A DNA stretch of 8,316 nucleotides from positions 1 to 8,316 of the forward strand of contig VSNY01000168.1 in assembly GCA_009774535.1 (NCBI GenBank). The letters are read 5' to 3'. This document shows, piece by piece, positions 5,857 through 8,316 of the stretch (positions within the stretch are counted from its first letter, which is position 1; every line of letters starts with the position of its first letter). The notes beneath the pieces were generated by a model. The model saw nothing but the letters and a program-made list of their open reading frames with translations, made no database searches and was not told the origin of the DNA. The DNA comes from Lachnospiraceae bacterium (GTDB lineage: Bacteria > Bacillota > Clostridia > Lachnospirales > Lachnospiraceae). Position numbers and translations under genes: made by a program.

Positions 5857-6903
5857 ATGGATTACAAAAATGCTGGAGTTGATATTGAAGCTGGTTACAG
5901 ATCGGTAGAATTAATGAAAAAACACGTACAAAGTACTATGCGCCCGGAAGTGCTGACCAATCTGGGCGGGTTTTCCGGCGCTTTTTCAATGGAAGCATGC
6001 AAACAGATGGAAAAACCAACGCTTGTATCCGGGACAGACGGCGTCGGCACCAAATTAAAACTGGCGTTTCTGATGGACAAGCATGACACGGTTGGCATTG
6101 ACTGTGTAGCGATGTGCGTTAACGATATTGCATGCGCAGGCGGCGAGCCATTATTTTTCCTGGATTATATCGCATGCGGGAAAAATTATCCGGAGAAAAT
6201 CGAAGCGGTTGTCAGCGGCGTTGCGGAAGGCTGCAGGCAGGCAAACGCGGCGTTAATCGGCGGGGAAACCGCGGAAATGCCGGGATTTTATCCGTTAGAT
6301 GAATACGATCTGGCAGGATTTGCAGTCGGCGTGGTGGATGAAAAAGATATTGTTACCGGAAAAGATCTCAAACACGGCGACGTGCTGATCGGTCTTGCAT
6401 CTTCCGGCGTACACTCCAACGGATTTTCATTGGTGCGTAAAGTGTTCGGGCTTGATCATGAGAATGAGGCCGAAAGTAAAAATATACTGGATACGTATGA
6501 GCCGCGGCTGGGACAAAAGCTGGGAGAAGCGCTGCTGACGCCGACCCGTATTTATGTACAGGCGCTGCGGAAGATCCGGGAAGCAGGCGTTGTAATCAAA
6601 GCATGCAGCCATATTACCGGAGGCGGTTTTTATGAAAATATTCCGCGTATGCTGCCGGAGGGCATTCGCGCCGTGATTCATAAGGACAGCTATGAAGTGC
6701 CGCAGATTTTCCGGCTGATTGCGGAAAAAGGAATGATTGAAGAACAGATGATGTACAATACATTTAATATGGGAATCGGTATGGTGCTGGGCGTTGCAGC
6801 CGCGCAGGCAGATCCGGTCATTGCAGCCGCGCAGGCAGCCGGGGTTATGGCGTATCGGATCGGTGAAGCGGCAGACGGTGAAAAAGGGGTTGCATTATGT
6901 TAA
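5857..6903 (+). CDS. purM: phosphoribosylformylglycinamidine cyclo-ligase (AIR synthetase)
   Basis: PurM closes the imidazole ring in the fifth step of de novo purine synthesis: FGAM + ATP gives AIR, ADP and phosphate, in the cytoplasm. The 348-residue length is typical. Diagnostic segments are YKNAGVDIEAGY (3-14), SGTDGVGTKLKLA (58-70, nucleotide-binding), MCVNDIACAGGEPLFFLDY (86-104), GGETAEMPGFY (135-145), SSGVHSNGFSL (182-192) and HITGGGFYENIPR (252-264), all as expected for an active enzyme. ATG 5857 follows AGGAGG by seven bases. The stop overlaps the purN start by 7 bp (ATGTTAA), indicating translational coupling. Near the 3' end an 18-bp sequence occurs twice, 27 bp apart and in frame (6794 and 6821), without changing overall protein length. 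Confidence 0.97.
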   Translation: MDYKNAGVDIEAGYRSVELMKKHVQSTMRPEVLTNLGGFSGAFSMEACKQMEKPTLVSGTDGVGTKLKLAFLMDKHDTVGIDCVAMCVNDIACAGGEPLFFLDYIACGKNYPEKIEAVVSGVAEGCRQANAALIGGETAEMPGFYPLDEYDLAGFAVGVVDEKDIVTGKDLKHGDVLIGLASSGVHSNGFSLVRKVFGLDHENEAESKNILDTYEPRLGQKLGEALLTPTRIYVQALRKIREAGVVIKACSHITGGGFYENIPRMLPEGIRAVIHKDSYEVPQIFRLIAEKGMIEEQMMYNTFNMGIGMVLGVAAAQADPVIAAAQAAGVMAYRIGEAADGEKGVALC

Positions 6904-7526
6904 AGATCGCGATTATGGTATCCGGCGGCGGTACCAACCTGCAGGCGCTGATCGATGCAGTGGAAGCAGGACAGATAGAACATACGCAGATTGTGGCGGT
7001 GATCAGCAATAAACAAGACGCTTATGCGCTGGAACGCGCCAAAACACATAGTATCCCGGGCCTTTGCATTTCCCCGAAGGATTTTGCAGACCGGGACGCG
7101 TTTGGACGGGCGCTTGTAAAAACTTTGCAGGAAAAGCAGGCGGATCTGGTCGTGCTGGCCGGATATCTGGTAATTTTGCCTGAAATACTGGTGCAGACCT
7201 ATCAAAATCGTATGATTAATATTCACCCGTCCCTGATTCCGTCGTTTTGCGGAGCGGGGTATTACGGGCTTAAAGTGCATGAAGCCGTGCTTGCAAGAGG
7301 GGTAAAAGTGACCGGAGCGACCGTTCATTTTGTAGACGAAGGTACGGATACCGGACCGATTATCCTGCAAAAAGCAGTCAGCGTCCATGCGGATGATACG
7401 CCAAAGACGCTGCAGCAGCGCGTTATGGAACAGGCAGAGTGGAAGATTCTGCCGCAGGCGGTTAGTCTGATTGCGCAGGGAAAGGTTGCCGTTACAGATG
7501 GTATCGTGCGAATAGCAGAACCGTAA
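6897..7526 (+). CDS. purN: phosphoribosylglycinamide formyltransferase (GAR transformylase)
   Basis: PurN transfers a formyl group from 10-formyltetrahydrofolate to GAR, the third step of purine synthesis. The 209-residue protein has the N-terminal phosphate-binding loop VSGGGTNLQALID (8-20), the folate-site segment LVVLAGYLVILP (84-95), and the catalytic motif INIHPSLIPSF (107-117) with Asn108 and His110. The conserved TVHFVDEGTDTGPIILQ (142-158) supplies His144 and the catalytic Asp151. All key residues are present. ATG 6897 lies inside the end of purM, with AAGGGG about seven bases upstream. The insertion-like GAGYYGLKVHEAVL after the catalytic motif looks like a variant seen in clostridial PurN proteins (from memory, unverified). 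Confidence 0.96.
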   Translation: MLKIAIMVSGGGTNLQALIDAVEAGQIEHTQIVAVISNKQDAYALERAKTHSIPGLCISPKDFADRDAFGRALVKTLQEKQADLVVLAGYLVILPEILVQTYQNRMINIHPSLIPSFCGAGYYGLKVHEAVLARGVKVTGATVHFVDEGTDTGPIILQKAVSVHADDTPKTLQQRVMEQAEWKILPQAVSLIAQGKVAVTDGIVRIAEP

Positions 7527-7529
7527 GCG

Positions 7530-7618
7530 GGAACATAGAAAAGTCCGAAGATCAGAATTGTGAACAGGAACATAGAAAGAGTCATACATAGTTGAAACAG
7601 CGTAAGGAAGTATAGAAA
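7530..7618 (+). repeat. three-copy short motif in the purN-purD spacer
   Basis: GGAACATAGAAA occurs at 7530-7541 and exactly again at 7567-7578, and a variant GGAAGTATAGAAA occurs at 7606-7618. The spacing is 37 and 39 bp. The last copy runs into the purD ribosome binding site. The spacer is otherwise AT-rich, with no promoter or hairpin of note. It may be a relic of local duplication or a set of binding sites. Confidence 0.55.
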
Positions 7619-7634
7619 AAGGAGCGGTGATAGT

Positions 7635-8316
7635 ATGAAAGTGTTAATCGTAGGCGGCGGCGGCCGGGAACATGCGATTGCAGCAAGCGCGGCCAAAAGT
7701 CCGAAAGTAGATAAAATATACTGTGCGCCAGGTAACGCAGGGATCGGGCAGATCGCGGAATGTGTTCCGATCGGGGCGATGGAATTTGACAAGCTGGCAG
7801 CGTTTGCCAAAGAACAGGGTATTGATTTTACCATTATCGGTATGGATGACCCGTTAGCAGGCGGCATTGTAGATGTCTTTGAAGCGGAAGGGCTGAAAGT
7901 ATTCGGGCCAAGGAAAAATGCGGCGATACTCGAAGGTTCCAAGGCATTTTCCAAAGACCTCATGAAAAAATATCATATTCCGACAGCCGCATACGAGACG
8001 TTTGACGATCCCAAAGACGCGCTTGCCTTTCTTGAGACAGCAAATATGCCGGTCGTATTAAAAGCCGACGGCCTGGCGCTTGGCAAAGGCGTATTAATCT
8101 GCCATACACTGGAAGAAGCAAAAGCGGGCGTCAAATCGATTATGGAAGACAAGACGTTTGGTTCTGCCGGAAACCGGATGGTTGTGGAAGAATTTATGAC
8201 GGGAAGGGAAGTATCCGTTTTATCTTTTACAGACGGCAAAACCATCCGTTTCATGAGTTCCTCCCAGGATCACAAGCGTGCGAAAGACGGCGACCAGGGG
8301 TTGAATACCGGGGGGA
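7635..8316 (+). CDS. purD: phosphoribosylamine-glycine ligase (GAR synthetase), 3' end outside window
   Basis: PurD joins phosphoribosylamine and glycine with ATP to give GAR, the second step of purine synthesis. The first 227 residues, about half of the usual 420 or so, are present and the frame is open to the window edge. The N-terminal Rossmann-like loop is VGGGGREHAI (6-15). DDPLAGGIVD (71-80) and the ATP-grasp region follow: LEGSKAFSKDLM (99-110), VLKADGLALGKGV (141-153), VVEEFMTGREVSVL (183-196) and QDHKRAKDGDQGLNTGG (211-227), the substrate and ATP loop. ATG 7635 is ten bases after AAAGGAG. It lies 108 bp after purN, in the same direction and probably the same transcript. No purH is found between them. 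Confidence 0.96.
   Translation, partial: MKVLIVGGGGREHAIAASAAKSPKVDKIYCAPGNAGIGQIAECVPIGAMEFDKLAAFAKEQGIDFTIIGMDDPLAGGIVDVFEAEGLKVFGPRKNAAILEGSKAFSKDLMKKYHIPTAAYETFDDPKDALAFLETANMPVVLKADGLALGKGVLICHTLEEAKAGVKSIMEDKTFGSAGNRMVVEEFMTGREVSVLSFTDGKTIRFMSSSQDHKRAKDGDQGLNTGG

Noticed and set aside
6794..6838. 18-bp direct repeat inside purM, 27 bp apart
   Set aside because: It encodes alternating Ala/Gln-rich residues in a variable C-terminal helix, and total protein length is normal, so it is probably local codon-level similarity rather than a functional repeat.
6900..7589. 229-residue minus-strand ORF opposite purN
   Set aside because: Long antisense frame produced by the composition of purN, whose plus-strand product has all catalytic motifs.
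1..8316. CRISPR array, tRNA/rRNA gene or insertion sequence
   Set aside because: No regularly spaced repeats of suitable length, no cloverleaf-like or rRNA sequence, and no transposase or terminal inverted repeats were seen.

Overview
The window looks like chromosomal DNA from a low-to-mid GC Gram-positive anaerobe of the Clostridia, most likely a Lachnospiraceae-type gut bacterium. The grounds are strong AGGAGG-type ribosome binding sites, the relatives suggested by the proteins, and a clustered purM-purN-purD order. This placement is judged from sequence character, not from a database search.

Left end (1-875): a decaying phosphotransferase (PTS) permease gene on the minus strand. It keeps an intact IIB domain with its phosphorylatable cysteine and the start of IIC, then stops. 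A 49-bp tandem duplication lies at its 5' end, and a possible scrap of an upstream IIA-like domain lies beyond that. A small unrecognised plus-strand ORF (876-1187, TTG start, good Shine-Dalgarno) follows and ends before a strong intrinsic terminator (1223-1265).

Middle (1403-3654): a complete BlaI/BlaR1-type signalling operon and the most interesting part of the window. A near-consensus sigma-A promoter is overlaid by two 16-bp dyads (TTCTA-N6-TAGAA), one perfect, which are likely operators for the repressor encoded directly downstream. The second gene, three codons' distance away or less, encodes an M56 (BlaR1/MecR1-like) membrane zinc metalloprotease. Its extracellular C-terminal sensor is not a penicillin-binding domain. 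It resembles an NlpC/P60 cell-wall peptidase in which the catalytic cysteine is serine while both histidines remain. This suggests a receptor that binds peptidoglycan fragments without cutting them. A hairpin terminator closes the operon. No beta-lactamase or other effector gene lies beside it.

3661-4394: mostly non-functional DNA. It holds a possible promoter, then the wreck of a membrane sensor gene (one frameshift, one in-frame stop, and a possible histidine-kinase N-box scrap), then a short imperfect direct repeat.

Right side (4395-8316): an intact MATE-family efflux transporter, followed by the purine biosynthesis genes purM (AIR synthetase), purN (GAR transformylase) and the first half of purD (GAR synthetase), which runs off the window. 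purM and purN overlap by 7 bp. purN and purD are separated by a 108-bp spacer carrying a short motif three times. PurD, PurN and PurM catalyse steps 2, 3 and 5 of IMP synthesis, so this part is ordinary housekeeping sequence.
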